Shown here piece after piece: positions 53,412 to 62,599 of a stretch of DNA of 64,000 bases. This stretch comes from JAHEJX01 sp041605955 (GTDB taxonomy: Bacteria; Actinomycetota; Acidimicrobiia; Spongiisociales; UBA5794): the NCBI GenBank assembly GCA_041605955.1, contig JBFIXI010000005.1, positions 41,310 to 105,309 of the forward strand, read 5' to 3'. The first letter of the stretch is position 1. Each line of letters starts with the position of its first letter. The translations under genes and the position numbers were made by a program. The notes under the pieces are model-generated. The model made no database searches. It was not told the origin of the DNA and saw nothing but the letters and a program-made list of their open reading frames with translations.

Positions 53412-53666
53412 ATGTACCCGATGCCCACCACCCGGCCCAGCGGAGAGCACCGGCTGGCTGCCCTGGTTGGCTTCGCCGCAGTGACTTTGTTGCTGACTGT
53501 GCTCTTCGTTTTGTTCGAGGCCACTTTCCTCCCGCTGGCAGCCCTGCTCGCGGTGCTGGCGCTGCTGCCGATCGCAGCTCGGGATAGGAGCGTCCGGGAG
53601 ACGTACTGGCGGGCCTTCGCCGCCGGCGTCTTGGTCGCTTGTGCGTTCCTGATCTGGCTCACTTAG
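53412..53666 (+). CDS. Small two-helix membrane protein
   Basis: An 84-aa protein with two hydrophobic helices (about 17-54 includes VGFAAVTLLLTVLFVLF and a second, LAALLAVLALLP) and a third near the C-terminus. A GGAGG-like site precedes the ATG. It is the partner of the upstream membrane protein by position. No family recognised. Confidence 0.65.
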   Translation: MYPMPTTRPSGEHRLAALVGFAAVTLLLTVLFVLFEATFLPLAALLAVLALLPIAARDRSVRETYWRAFAAGVLVACAFLIWLT

Positions 53667-53689
53667 CTCCGGCGGGCCGGTGGATCTTC

Positions 53690-54030
53690 ATGTCGAACCG
53701 CCGTCGGCGGCACGGGGTCGGGTCCTCAACCTGGTGGCTGCCCTCGCGGTAGAACCTGAGCGGATGCTGCTGACCGGCCGGCCGTCCCGGCGAGGCTCGC
53801 AAGCCGGCGATGGCCACGAGGCATGGGTCGCAGCGCCTGGTGCTGCTCCTCGACGAGCCGACCAACCATCTCGACCTACCCTCGATCGAGCGCCTCGAGG
53901 AGGCCGTGGCCGGCCGTCCGGGAGCGGTGGTCTTGCTGACTCACGACGACCAACCCGCCACCGCGGCAACTACCGCAACATGGGGTCTCGAGGGAGGTGA
54001 GCTCGTCAGTGGCGGGTCCGGCGGCCCTCG
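53690..54030 (+). pseudogene. Remnant of an ABC-F ATPase, C-terminal part
   Basis: In one frame (from about 53774 on) GEARKPAMATRHGSQRL is followed by LVLLLDEPTNHLDLPSIERL, AGRPGAVVLLTHD and a late WGLEGGELVSGG. These are the signature-to-Walker-B-to-switch segments of the second ABC-F domain. The Walker A domain and all of domain 1 are missing. A stop and a change of frame separate the preceding residues AALAVEPERMLL. The signature itself is damaged (RPGEARK for SGGEARK). It is a broken gene fragment. Confidence 0.75.
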
Positions 54031-54046
54031 GCACGCCGCCACCCCC

Positions 54047-54301
54047 TCACTCGAAGTAGCGTTCCAGGATGGTTTTGGCGGCGGCAGCAATGGGCTCCCA
54101 TGACGCCTCCGGCATCTTGGAGAGCGTTATGAAGTCGGCGGTGGCGAACATGCTGGTGACGCCCTCGATTGCCAGCAGCTCGGCGGCCATCGGGTCGTCC
54201 GGGTCACTACCGGCGGCGTACGTCAGCGGTCCTCCCACGTCGACTCCAACGGTGAACTTGAGCGCGTTGGGGTTGGGCGTGTTGCTGACTATGACCGGCA
54301 T
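54047..54301 (-). CDS. Nfu/NifU N-terminal-domain protein
   Basis: An 84-aa protein with the Nfu_N pattern: VSNTPNPNALKFTVG at the N-terminus and LLAIEGVTSMFATADFITLSKM in the middle. The C-terminal Fe-S binding domain (CxxC) of full Nfu is lacking, so a scaffold or accessory role in Fe-S assembly is likely. Divergent from hyuA. Confidence 0.85.
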   Translation of the reverse strand: MPVIVSNTPNPNALKFTVGVDVGGPLTYAAGSDPDDPMAAELLAIEGVTSMFATADFITLSKMPEASWEPIAAAAKTILERYFE

Positions 54302-54346
54302 GAGTCCTCTCGAGTCGGCCGCAGCGCATCGTAGCGGCGGTGCCCC

Positions 54347-56272
54347 TTGACTGGGTCACATGCTGCAGTTGCTGGGATCGACGTTGGAGGCACCTTCACG
54401 GATCTGGTTGCGTGGGACGGGGAGCAACTCGTCGTCGGCAAGGTTCCCAGCACGCCAGACGATCAAAGCCGCGGCGTCGTCGCCGCGGTGCAGCCTCTCG
54501 CCACCGTGCCGCATGCGGTGGTTCACGGAACGACGGTCGCCACGAATGCGCTCCTCGAGGGGCGCGGCGCGCGCACCGCTCTGATCACCACCTCCGGGTT
54601 CGAGGACGTGCTGGCGATCGGCCGCCAGGACAGACCGTCTCTGTACGACTCGATGACCGATCGACCGCCGCCGCTGGCGCAGCGTCGGGTCGGCGTACCG
54701 CGCGACCTACCCCTCGACTCCATTCCCGATCTGGGGCGGCCGGAATCGATCGCCGTCTCGCTTCTCTACGGCTATCGGCTGGCCGCGGCTGAGGCCGGCA
54801 TTGCCGAACAGCTTGCGGCGGCGTATCCCGGCATCCCGGTGTCGCTGTCCAGCGAGGTAGTCGCCGAGTTCCGTGAGTACGAGCGCACCGCCACCACTGT
54901 GCTGAATGCCTGCTTGCGTCCCGAGATGAGTCGCTACTTACAGCGACTCGAGGAAGAGCTCTCCGCCGTTGCGGAGTTGGCGGTGATGCGCTCGTCCGGT
55001 GGGCTGATGTCGCTAGCCGCCGCCGGTCGGCTGCCGGCGGCCGCCCTACTGTCGGGCCCCGCCGGAGGGGTGGTCGCCGCTGCGGCGCTCAGCACCGACA
55101 TGGGATATGAGCGAGCCATATCGTTCGACATGGGCGGTACCTCCACCGACGTGTCACGGGTCGAGAACGGCGCGCCGACACTGACTTTCGAACGCCCCGT
55201 TGCCGGCTACCCGGTGCGGATGCCCAGCGTTGACATCCACACCGTCGGTGCCGGAGGCGGCTCGATCGGATGGCGAGACGCCGGCGGTTCCTTGCGGGTC
55301 GGCCCACATAGCGCCGGTGCCCAGCCGGGACCGGCCGCCTATAGCCGGGGGGGCACGCATGCCACCGTGACCGATGCCAACGTGATGCTCGGCCGGATCG
55401 GGGCCCTTGGAAAGTCGCTCCGGCTGGACTTCGCCGCGGCCGACGCAGCAGTTGCGGAACTGGGGGCGGCCATCGGGGTGACGACGGAGGGCACCGCAGC
55501 CGGCATCGTCACGGTCGTCGAGGAGACGATGGCCGGCGCCGTCCGTCGAGTGTCCGTGGAGGAGGGAGTGGATCCGCGCCGCGCCGTGCTGGTGGCGTTC
55601 GGGGGAGCCGGTGGGCTCCATGCGGCGGCGTTGGCCAAGCGCCTCGATATGCAAGCCGCGATCGTCCCCCGCTTCGCCGGCGTCTTCTCGGCCCTGGGGC
55701 TGCTGTTGAGCCCGCCGCGCGTCGACGCTGCTCAGTCGATCTCCCGAGAAGAAGAGCTGGCGCCGATCACAGCGGAAGTCTCCCGAACTGCTCAGACCAA
55801 GCTCGTCGCCGCTACCGGGGGCGCCGGAGAGGTAGAGACGACAGTCGACGTGCGCTACCTGGGTCAGTCTCACGAGCTGTCGGTTCCTTATCGCCCCGGC
55901 GATTCGCTGGCTGCGGTCGCCGCCCGCTTCCATGAACTGCATCTAGCCCGCAACGGATTTGCCCGGCGCGATGATCCCGTGGAGGTAGTGACTGTGCGGG
56001 CGTTCGCCGTCGGCGCCCCCGTGCTGCGTTGGGGGGACATCCCGCCTGCGGTGGCGCCTTTGCAGGGAACGGCAGACCTCGAACCACGACTCCGCCCAGT
56101 CACCGCCGCAGACGGCACGGTTCATCGTGCGCCCGTCTTCGCCGGGAACCTCCCCGCCGGCATGCGCATCACGGGCCCTGCGGTCATCGAGGACGGGGAA
56201 GCAACCACCTATCTCGATCCCGGCGATGTGGCCACCGTGGCTGACAACGGGGCCTTGGTGATCGAATGGTGA
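54347..56272 (+). CDS. hyuA: Hydantoinase/5-oxoprolinase subunit A
   Basis: A 641-aa protein with an actin-like ATPase core: AAVAGIDVGGTFTDLVAWDG at the N-terminus, VVHGTTVATNALLEG, and ISFDMGGTSTDVSRV in the second lobe. The start is TTG 54347, since no ATG or GTG fits. The family performs ATP-dependent opening of lactam rings such as hydantoins and 5-oxoproline with the B subunit. Its stop overlaps the hyuB ATG by seven bases. Confidence 0.92.
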   Translation: MTGSHAAVAGIDVGGTFTDLVAWDGEQLVVGKVPSTPDDQSRGVVAAVQPLATVPHAVVHGTTVATNALLEGRGARTALITTSGFEDVLAIGRQDRPSLYDSMTDRPPPLAQRRVGVPRDLPLDSIPDLGRPESIAVSLLYGYRLAAAEAGIAEQLAAAYPGIPVSLSSEVVAEFREYERTATTVLNACLRPEMSRYLQRLEEELSAVAELAVMRSSGGLMSLAAAGRLPAAALLSGPAGGVVAAAALSTDMGYERAISFDMGGTSTDVSRVENGAPTLTFERPVAGYPVRMPSVDIHTVGAGGGSIGWRDAGGSLRVGPHSAGAQPGPAAYSRGGTHATVTDANVMLGRIGALGKSLRLDFAAADAAVAELGAAIGVTTEGTAAGIVTVVEETMAGAVRRVSVEEGVDPRRAVLVAFGGAGGLHAAALAKRLDMQAAIVPRFAGVFSALGLLLSPPRVDAAQSISREEELAPITAEVSRTAQTKLVAATGGAGEVETTVDVRYLGQSHELSVPYRPGDSLAAVAARFHELHLARNGFARRDDPVEVVTVRAFAVGAPVLRWGDIPPAVAPLQGTADLEPRLRPVTAADGTVHRAPVFAGNLPAGMRITGPAVIEDGEATTYLDPGDVATVADNGALVIEW

Positions 56273-57813
56273 GCATCGACCCGATCGCGCTCGAAGTCGC
56301 CCGCAACCGGTTCGCCGCAGTGGCAGATGAGATGGGTGTAGTGCTGCGGCGCACCTCGTACTCGCCGAACATCAAGGAGCGGGCGGATTGTTCCGCGGCG
56401 GTATTCATGTCGAATGGGGAGATGCTGGCCCAAGCCGAGCACATCCCGGTGCACCTCGGCTCGATGCCGGCTTCGGTGGCGGCCGTGCTCGATCTCGTCG
56501 GCGGAGACGTCGAGCCCGGCGTGCAATACGCGGTCAACGACCCCTACGCCGGGGGAACCCATCTCAACGACCTGACGCTCGTGCGGGGAGTCTTCGTCGA
56601 TGGCGAGCTCGTCGGGTTCGTGGCCAATCGGGCTCATCACGCCGACGTCGGCGGCGAGGCACCCGGCTCGATGCCGGCACACGCCACCACGCTGCACCAG
56701 GAGGGCCACGTCGTGTCGCCCCAGATAGCGGTGCGCCACGGGGAATGGGTCGACGAGTTCCTCCAGCCGTTTCTGGAGGCCACCCGAACCCCTGCGGAGC
56801 GTGTCGGCGATTTGTCTGCCCAGCTGGGCGCCAACGAGGCGGGCGCCCGCCGGATCGAAGAGCTGGCGACCGGTTCCGTAGGTGAGCATCTTGCGGTTTC
56901 GGCAGCGTTGCTCGACTACGGCGAGCGTCGCATGGAGGCGGCGCTGGCTGATCTGCCCGACGGTGCGTTCGAGTTCACCGACTACATGGAGTGGGACGAT
57001 GAGAACATTCCCATCGTCGTCCGGGTCACTATCGATGGTGGTGGGCTGCACGCCGACTTTGTGGGCAGCGCAGCCCAGGTTGCCGGCAACATCAATGCCG
57101 TCGAGGCAGTGACCCTCTCGTGTCTCTACTACGCCGTGCGAGTAGCCGCCGATCCGACGATCCCCGCCAACGGTGGCAGCTATCGGCCCATCAGCCTGCG
57201 CGCCCCGGAGGGCACCATCGTCAACGCCGCGGCCCCGGCCGCAGTGGCCGCCGGCAACGTCGAGACCAGCCAGCGGATCGCAGACGTCGTTCTCGGGGCG
57301 CTGGCGCAGGCGGCGCCCGAGCGAGTTCCCGCCGCCAGCCAAGGCACGATGAACAACATCTTGATCGGCAACGATCGTTTTGCCTATTACGAGACGATCG
57401 CAGGGGGCCAGGGCGGTCGACCCGGCAAGCCGGGCCAATCCGGCATTCACACAGGAATGACCAACACCAAGAACACCCCGATCGAATCGCTGGAAGCTCA
57501 TTATCCGCTGGCGGTGCTGCGCTACGGTCTGCGCGTCGGCTCCGGGGGCGCTGGTCGCTTTCCCGGCGGCGAGGGCATCGAACGCGAGCTCCAGTTCCAT
57601 GAAGCGGCGACGGTGTCTCTCATGGGAGAGCGTCGCCGCATCGCACCCTGGGGGCTCAGCGGAGGTGGTCCCGGGGCGGTGGGGGAGGACTGGCTCATCC
57701 GCGCCGATGGATCGCGAGAACGCCTGCCCGGCAAAGTCACCTTCGAAGTGAGGCCACAAGACCGGTTGCTGGTGCGGACGCCCGGTGGGGGCGGTTGGGG
57801 AAGGGCCGACTGA
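56266..57813 (+). CDS. hyuB: Hydantoinase/5-oxoprolinase subunit B
   Basis: A 515-aa Hyu[37 protein letters not shown], then [34 protein letters not shown] and [14 protein letters not shown] near the end; all are family hallmarks. It forms the other half of the enzyme. The specific substrate cannot be told. It is followed by the glycolate-oxidase-like genes. Confidence 0.93.
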   Translation: MVSIDPIALEVARNRFAAVADEMGVVLRRTSYSPNIKERADCSAAVFMSNGEMLAQAEHIPVHLGSMPASVAAVLDLVGGDVEPGVQYAVNDPYAGGTHLNDLTLVRGVFVDGELVGFVANRAHHADVGGEAPGSMPAHATTLHQEGHVVSPQIAVRHGEWVDEFLQPFLEATRTPAERVGDLSAQLGANEAGARRIEELATGSVGEHLAVSAALLDYGERRMEAALADLPDGAFEFTDYMEWDDENIPIVVRVTIDGGGLHADFVGSAAQVAGNINAVEAVTLSCLYYAVRVAADPTIPANGGSYRPISLRAPEGTIVNAAAPAAVAAGNVETSQRIADVVLGALAQAAPERVPAASQGTMNNILIGNDRFAYYETIAGGQGGRPGKPGQSGIHTGMTNTKNTPIESLEAHYPLAVLRYGLRVGSGGAGRFPGGEGIERELQFHEAATVSLMGERRRIAPWGLSGGGPGAVGEDWLIRADGSRERLPGKVTFEVRPQDRLLVRTPGGGGWGRAD

Positions 57814-57851
57814 TCGGTTGGCCCTCCGATACCGGGCGTGCGCTCCGTCGG

Positions 57852-57857
57852 TACACT
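57852..57857 (+). promoter_or_regulatory. -10 box for glcD
   Basis: TACACT ends six bases before ATG 57864, so glcDEF can be transcribed separately from hyuAB. Confidence 0.5.
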
Positions 57858-57863
57858 GCCCGA

Positions 57864-59291
57864 ATGACCATCACCGCCGACTTGCGCGAGGTCTTGCCCG
57901 GCAAGGATCAGGTGCTCGACCACCCACTCGATCTGTACGTCTATGCCAAAGACGCCGGGGTGACCTCAGGCGAGGTAGCGGCGGTGGCTCTTCCCGAGAC
58001 GACGCAGCAGGTGGCCGCTGTGGTGCGTATCGCCGCTCGCCACCGCGTCCCGATCGTGGCCCGGGGAGCCGGAACCGGGCTGTCGGGCGGGGCCGTTCCC
58101 ACCCAGCCGGGGCTGATCGTGGCGCTCACCCGGCTCAATCGAATCTGGGACGTCGATGAGGAGGCGCGCACCGCTTGGGTAGGGCCCGGAGTCATCAACC
58201 TCGACCTGTCCCAACACACCGCGCCGCTGGGCCTCCATTACGCCCCGGATCCCTCGTCGCAGTCGGCGTGCACCATCGGCGGCAACATCGGGACCAATGC
58301 CGGGGGTCCCCACTGCCTCGCCGAGGGCACGACGGTGGCGCACGTGCTCGCCCTCGAGCTGGTTACCGCCGATGGCGATGTGGTCATGCTGGGCGGAGCC
58401 GCTCCCGACCCGCTCGGGCTTGACCTGCGTGGCGTCGTGGTCGGATCCGAGGGCACGATGGGGCTGGTCACCAAGATCCTTGTGAAGCTGACGCCCAATG
58501 CTCCGGACGTGCGAACGCTGCTGTTGGCTTTCGACTCGATCGAGGCCGCCGCCGAGACCGTGTCGCGCGTCATAGCCGCCGGAGTGGTGCCTGCAGCTAT
58601 GGAGTTGATGGACCGTCCCATGATCGAGGCCGTGGAGAACTTCAAGGCGTGCGGATTCCCCCGTGCAGCTGCGGCCATCCTCATCGCCGAGGTTGCCGGC
58701 CACGCGGCCGCCGTGTCCGCCGAGGCGGAAGTGGTCGCCTCCGCCGGAGAGGCGGCCGGAGCCACCGAGGTCAGGATTGCCGCCACCGAGCTGGAGCGGG
58801 ACCTCATTTGGTTGGGACGCAAGTCGGCGTTTGGCGCCGTGGCTTACGCCGCGCCCGATTACTACCTGCACGACACGGTGGTGCCGCGCACTCGTCTGGT
58901 GGAAGTCATGTCGGCGATCTACGAGATCGGAGGGCGCTACGGCCTAACAATGCTCAACGTCTTCCACGCCGGCGACGGCAATCTGCACCCGCTAGTGGCT
59001 TTCGATGCGAAGGAGCCGGGCATGTTGGAGAAGGTGAGGGCGGCGGCAGACGAGATGGTCAAGCTCTCCATCGAAGCCGGCGGCGCCCTGAGCGGTGAGC
59101 ACGGCGTGGGGCTGGAGAAGAAGCACCTGATGGCCGACGTCTACTCGCCCATCGACTTGGACGCCCAAGCCCGACTACGCGACGCGTTCGACCCGGGCGG
59201 GATTCTCAACCCCGGCAAGATCCTTCCCGAGGGTTCCCGCTGTTACGACTTTGGCCTCGTGGCGAGCCTGGAGCCCGAGTCAGCCGCATGA
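57864..59291 (+). CDS. glcD: FAD-linked oxidase, glycolate oxidase subunit D
   Basis: A 475-aa flavoprotein of the PCMH type. The FAD-binding part has VARGAGTGLSGGAVP and IGGNIGTNAGGPHCL; the C-terminal part has VFHAGDGNLHPLVAFD and GEHGVGLEKK. I chose ATG 57864 over the track frame start at 57795: the shorter form begins at the conserved TITADLREVLPG. With GlcE and GlcF it oxidises glycolate or a related 2-hydroxyacid and passes electrons to quinone. Confidence 0.92.
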   Translation: MTITADLREVLPGKDQVLDHPLDLYVYAKDAGVTSGEVAAVALPETTQQVAAVVRIAARHRVPIVARGAGTGLSGGAVPTQPGLIVALTRLNRIWDVDEEARTAWVGPGVINLDLSQHTAPLGLHYAPDPSSQSACTIGGNIGTNAGGPHCLAEGTTVAHVLALELVTADGDVVMLGGAAPDPLGLDLRGVVVGSEGTMGLVTKILVKLTPNAPDVRTLLLAFDSIEAAAETVSRVIAAGVVPAAMELMDRPMIEAVENFKACGFPRAAAAILIAEVAGHAAAVSAEAEVVASAGEAAGATEVRIAATELERDLIWLGRKSAFGAVAYAAPDYYLHDTVVPRTRLVEVMSAIYEIGGRYGLTMLNVFHAGDGNLHPLVAFDAKEPGMLEKVRAAADEMVKLSIEAGGALSGEHGVGLEKKHLMADVYSPIDLDAQARLRDAFDPGGILNPGKILPEGSRCYDFGLVASLEPESAA

Positions 59292-60385
59292 CCGCCGTCA
59301 CGATCGAGGATTGGCAGGTCACCCCGCCGCCGGCCGCCCCGCCGGAAGCCATCGCAGTGGCCCCACCTGACCTCGAGTCGATCGCTCGCGTGCTCGAATG
59401 GGCCAGCAATGAGGGGCGGCCCGTCCTTCCCTGGGGTGGCGGCACCCACCTCGGTCCACCGGCGGGCGATGCGCCGGAAGTCGTCTTGCTCACCAGCGGG
59501 CTGACCGACATCGTCGACTGGCAGCCGGACGACCTGACACTGGTCGTGCAGGCCGGCGCTCTGATATCCGACGTGGAGGCCATGCTCGCCGACCGCAACC
59601 AATCCGCCGTGCTGCCCGAGCAGGCGCCGGGCTCGACGATCGGCGGGGCCATCGCCGCCGGAGCGAGCGGCTACCGCCGCTTGCGGTACGGCCCAACTCG
59701 GGAGCGTATCCTCGAGACTGTCGTTGCGACCGGTGACGGGCGCGTCGTCAAGGCCGGAGCCCGGGTAGTCAAGAACGTGACCGGGTACGACATCCCGCGG
59801 CTGCTGTGCGGTTCGCTCGGCTCTTTGGGCGTCATCGGTCAGGTCTGCCTCAAACTGTGGCCGGTAGCGGAGAGCGCCGCCAGCCTCGCCGTCGATGTCG
59901 CCACATTCGATGAGCTGTACCGGCCGCTGGCGCTCCTCGAGACCGAGACCGGGGCTACCGCCTACTTGTCGGGCACGGCCGACGAGGTGGCCGGCCAGGC
60001 CAAGGCTGTCGGCGCTCAAGCCCTCCCCGGTTTGCGGTGGCCCGCTCCACTGAGCCACGACTCCCGAATCGAGTTGCGGATCCCGCCTCCGCTGGTGGCG
60101 GCCGCAGTCGAGCACGTGCGGCGATCGGAAGCGGAAGCATTCCGGGCGCAGCACGGTGTCGGCATCGTCGAAGCAGGGTTTGCCTCGTGGTCAACCGAAC
60201 GGCTGGATGAGCTGCGGGCCTGGGCCGAGCGCCATGGCGGAGCCGCAGTGGTGCTTGCCACGCCGGTTGCCGGCGTGGACCGCTGGGGCACCGCTCCCGG
60301 CTCGGTTGACTTGCAGCGCCGGGTGAAAGCAGCTTTCGACCCGCGGGGTGTGATGGTCCCGGGACGGCTCCCTGGAGGGATCTGA
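59288..60385 (+). CDS. glcE: FAD-binding glycolate oxidase subunit E
   Basis: A 365-aa protein, an FAD-binding PCMH domain without the GlcD C-terminal domain: RPVLPWGGGTHLGPPAG, PGSTIGGAIAAGASGYRRLRYGPTRE and VVKNVTGYDIPRLLCGS. Overlaps the glcD stop by four bases (ATGA). The short C-terminal part is typical of GlcE. The complex partner GlcF follows. Confidence 0.92.
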   Translation: MTAVTIEDWQVTPPPAAPPEAIAVAPPDLESIARVLEWASNEGRPVLPWGGGTHLGPPAGDAPEVVLLTSGLTDIVDWQPDDLTLVVQAGALISDVEAMLADRNQSAVLPEQAPGSTIGGAIAAGASGYRRLRYGPTRERILETVVATGDGRVVKAGARVVKNVTGYDIPRLLCGSLGSLGVIGQVCLKLWPVAESAASLAVDVATFDELYRPLALLETETGATAYLSGTADEVAGQAKAVGAQALPGLRWPAPLSHDSRIELRIPPPLVAAAVEHVRRSEAEAFRAQHGVGIVEAGFASWSTERLDELRAWAERHGGAAVVLATPVAGVDRWGTAPGSVDLQRRVKAAFDPRGVMVPGRLPGGI

Positions 60386-61635
60386 TGCCTTGGATCACCG
60401 ACCATGCGCCGCGTCAGGACGAGCTGGATGCGTGCGTCACCTGTGGATTGTGTCTGCCCAAATGCCCCACCTTCCGATTGACGGGTAGTGAGGCCGCCTC
60501 TCCCCGAGGCAGGCTGGCGGCTATGGCGGCGGTGGCCTCCGGGGTCGCCGAGGTTGATGAGCGTTTCGAAGAGGTCATGGGCTTCTGTCTGCAGTGCCGG
60601 GCGTGTGAACCGGTGTGCCCGTCCGTGGTGCCTTTCGGTAGAGCCATGGAGGGAGCCCGCGTCGAGATCGCCGCCCAACGACCGTCCTCGGCCACCAAAG
60701 CGCGCGCCTGGCTGCTGGGACGCGGCTTGGGTTGGCGGTGGCTCGTGCGGAGCGCCACCGCGGCGGTTGCGCTGGCCCAGCGGCTTCGCCTGAGCCGGCT
60801 CCCGGGGCGCGCTTTTGCCCGGCTCGGTGGCCTGCGAACACTTCCGTTTGCCGGCCAATCTCGGATCGGCAGCTTCGTACCTGCCCAGGGCGAGCGCATC
60901 GGTAGCGTCGCGTTGCTGGCCGGGTGTGTTCAGGACTCGTGGTTCGGCGCCGTGAACGAAGCCGCCATCGAGCTGCTGGCAGCCGCCGGATACGACGTCA
61001 CGGTGCCGACGGACCAGACCTGCTGCGGAGCGTTGGCGGCTCACGACGGGGCGGCCCGAGCTGCCGAACGATTGGCGGACCGGAACAGCCGGGCCTTTGC
61101 CGACGCCGACCTAGTGGTGGCCACCGCGGCCGGCTGCAGCGCTCATCTAGCTGGTTATGGCGAGTGGTCGTCGGCCGGCGACGAGGTTGTCGCCAAAGCG
61201 GTCGATGTCACGGTTGTCGTGGCTCGAGCGATCGCGGCGGGTCGGCTGCCGAGACTGCCGGCGCAGCAGCAACCGGTTGCCGTGCAGGATCCGTGTCACC
61301 TGCGGCACGCCCAACGGGTGGTTGCAGAGCCGCGAGAGATCGTGACTGCCGCCGGCTACCAACCGGTCGAGATCGACCCTGACGGCATGTGCTGTGGAGC
61401 CGCCGGATTGTACGTCCTGACAATGCCGCAGACCTCCGACGAGCTGGGGCGGCGCAAGGCCGACCAAGTCATAGCGTCGGGTGCCACCGTCGTCGCATCG
61501 GCAAATCCGGGGTGCGAGATGCAGCTCCGCAGTCATCTGGGACCGCACTTCATCGTCCGTCACCCGATCGAGCTCTACAACGAGGCTCGACGACGGGCCA
61601 TGTCGAGCGGTACTGCTCGCTCCCGCGCCGTCTAG
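60385..61635 (+). CDS. glcF: Glycolate oxidase iron-sulfur subunit F
   Basis: A 416-aa protein with two N-terminal 4Fe-4S motifs (CVTCGLCLPKCP and CLQCRACEPVCP) and two CCG domains (QTCCGALAAHDG and DGMCCGAAGLY). It carries electrons from GlcD/E to the membrane. It is coupled to glcE by a one-base TGATG overlap and converges on the GNAT gene with a 4-base overlap. Confidence 0.94.
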   Translation: MPWITDHAPRQDELDACVTCGLCLPKCPTFRLTGSEAASPRGRLAAMAAVASGVAEVDERFEEVMGFCLQCRACEPVCPSVVPFGRAMEGARVEIAAQRPSSATKARAWLLGRGLGWRWLVRSATAAVALAQRLRLSRLPGRAFARLGGLRTLPFAGQSRIGSFVPAQGERIGSVALLAGCVQDSWFGAVNEAAIELLAAAGYDVTVPTDQTCCGALAAHDGAARAAERLADRNSRAFADADLVVATAAGCSAHLAGYGEWSSAGDEVVAKAVDVTVVVARAIAAGRLPRLPAQQQPVAVQDPCHLRHAQRVVAEPREIVTAAGYQPVEIDPDGMCCGAAGLYVLTMPQTSDELGRRKADQVIASGATVVASANPGCEMQLRSHLGPHFIVRHPIELYNEARRRAMSSGTARSRAV

Positions 61636-62489
61636 AGACCCTTTTCGTAGAGGACGAGATCCTCCAACTCGAAGCCGATCTCGGTGGCGTCCCGCCGCAG
61701 CCACTCCACGCCCGGCATCATGATCTCGATTGCCGTCGCCTTCTCGGACACGGCGACCTCGTACAACGCCCGCAGATGGGCGCGGCCTCGGTCGGGCACT
61801 GTCTGGATCCAGCCAACCTCGAGGTAGTTGTCGCGGGGGGCGGCCATGGCCCAGCCGGTCGCGCCGGCAAACAGCGCTCCGTGCGCCGCCGCCCGTTCGA
61901 GGTCCTCGGCGTGCAATCTGCGCCACTGCCAGCTGACGGCCATCATGCTGCGGGCTGCCCGGCTCAATTCGTTGCTGGCCCACGCCAGATAAGCGGGTCC
62001 CGCCTCGGCAGCTCCGGCGCGTTGCAACGGGCTGGCGACCGCACTCACGGGAGCGGTGTTACGTCCGGAATGCTGGGTGGTCATGAACGCCCGGAGCCAG
62101 GTCGCAGTCTGCCGAAAGCCGACTCCGGTCACTTGGACGCGCGCCGCCTCGTTCCAATCCTCAGTCATCAACAGAGCCACCTTGGCTCCTTGCTCGGCCC
62201 CCCAAGCCTGCAGGCTGGAGCCGAGCTGGGAAGCGATGCCGCGGCGGCGCCATTCGGGATGGACCCTGACACCCTGGAGCCACAGCTCGTCGGGCGACAG
62301 CAGCACGCCGCGGGCAACCGCAATCGGCTCGTCGGTGTCATCGGCGGCCACCAGCACTCGCGAGTGGGGGTGTGCGAGCCAGCCGTCGAAGGAGTCCACG
62401 ACGTAGTCACCCCAGGCGAAAGTGTGAGTAGTCCAAGGCGTCAGCAGCTCTTTGTCCGAGCGGCGAGCCTCGCGTAGTGAGTAATCCAC
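61632..62489 (-). CDS. GNAT-family acetyltransferase
   Basis: A 285-aa protein from GTG 62489 (VDYSLREARRSDKELL). The acetyl-CoA loop RVHPEWRRRGIASQLGSSL is near residue 88. A second, weaker half (about 160-280, ending LEDLVLYEKGL) suggests a tandem GNAT. The ATG at 62519 would add ten residues, but TATGCT lies six bases before the GTG, and the shared rule in this window favours the GTG. Substrate unknown. Confidence 0.82.
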   Translation of the reverse strand: MDYSLREARRSDKELLTPWTTHTFAWGDYVVDSFDGWLAHPHSRVLVAADDTDEPIAVARGVLLSPDELWLQGVRVHPEWRRRGIASQLGSSLQAWGAEQGAKVALLMTEDWNEAARVQVTGVGFRQTATWLRAFMTTQHSGRNTAPVSAVASPLQRAGAAEAGPAYLAWASNELSRAARSMMAVSWQWRRLHAEDLERAAAHGALFAGATGWAMAAPRDNYLEVGWIQTVPDRGRAHLRALYEVAVSEKATAIEIMMPGVEWLRRDATEIGFELEDLVLYEKGL

Positions 62490-62495
62490 CCCTCC

Positions 62496-62501
62496 AGCAT
62501 A
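62496..62501 (-). promoter_or_regulatory. -10 box for the GNAT gene
   Basis: TATGCT on the minus strand ends six bases before GTG 62489. It supports the shorter start. Confidence 0.45.
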
Positions 62502-62599
62502 GGAACTCCCCGGGAGCATCAGACCTGCGACCGACCGGCTTACCCGGCGGCATACCTATCCTTGCCGCCACCCGCAGAATGAGGCCAGGGGATGAGCCA

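Noticed and set aside
56209..57759. 516-codon open frame antisense to hyuB
   Set aside because: No recognisable motif and lies opposite a hallmark HyuB sequence.
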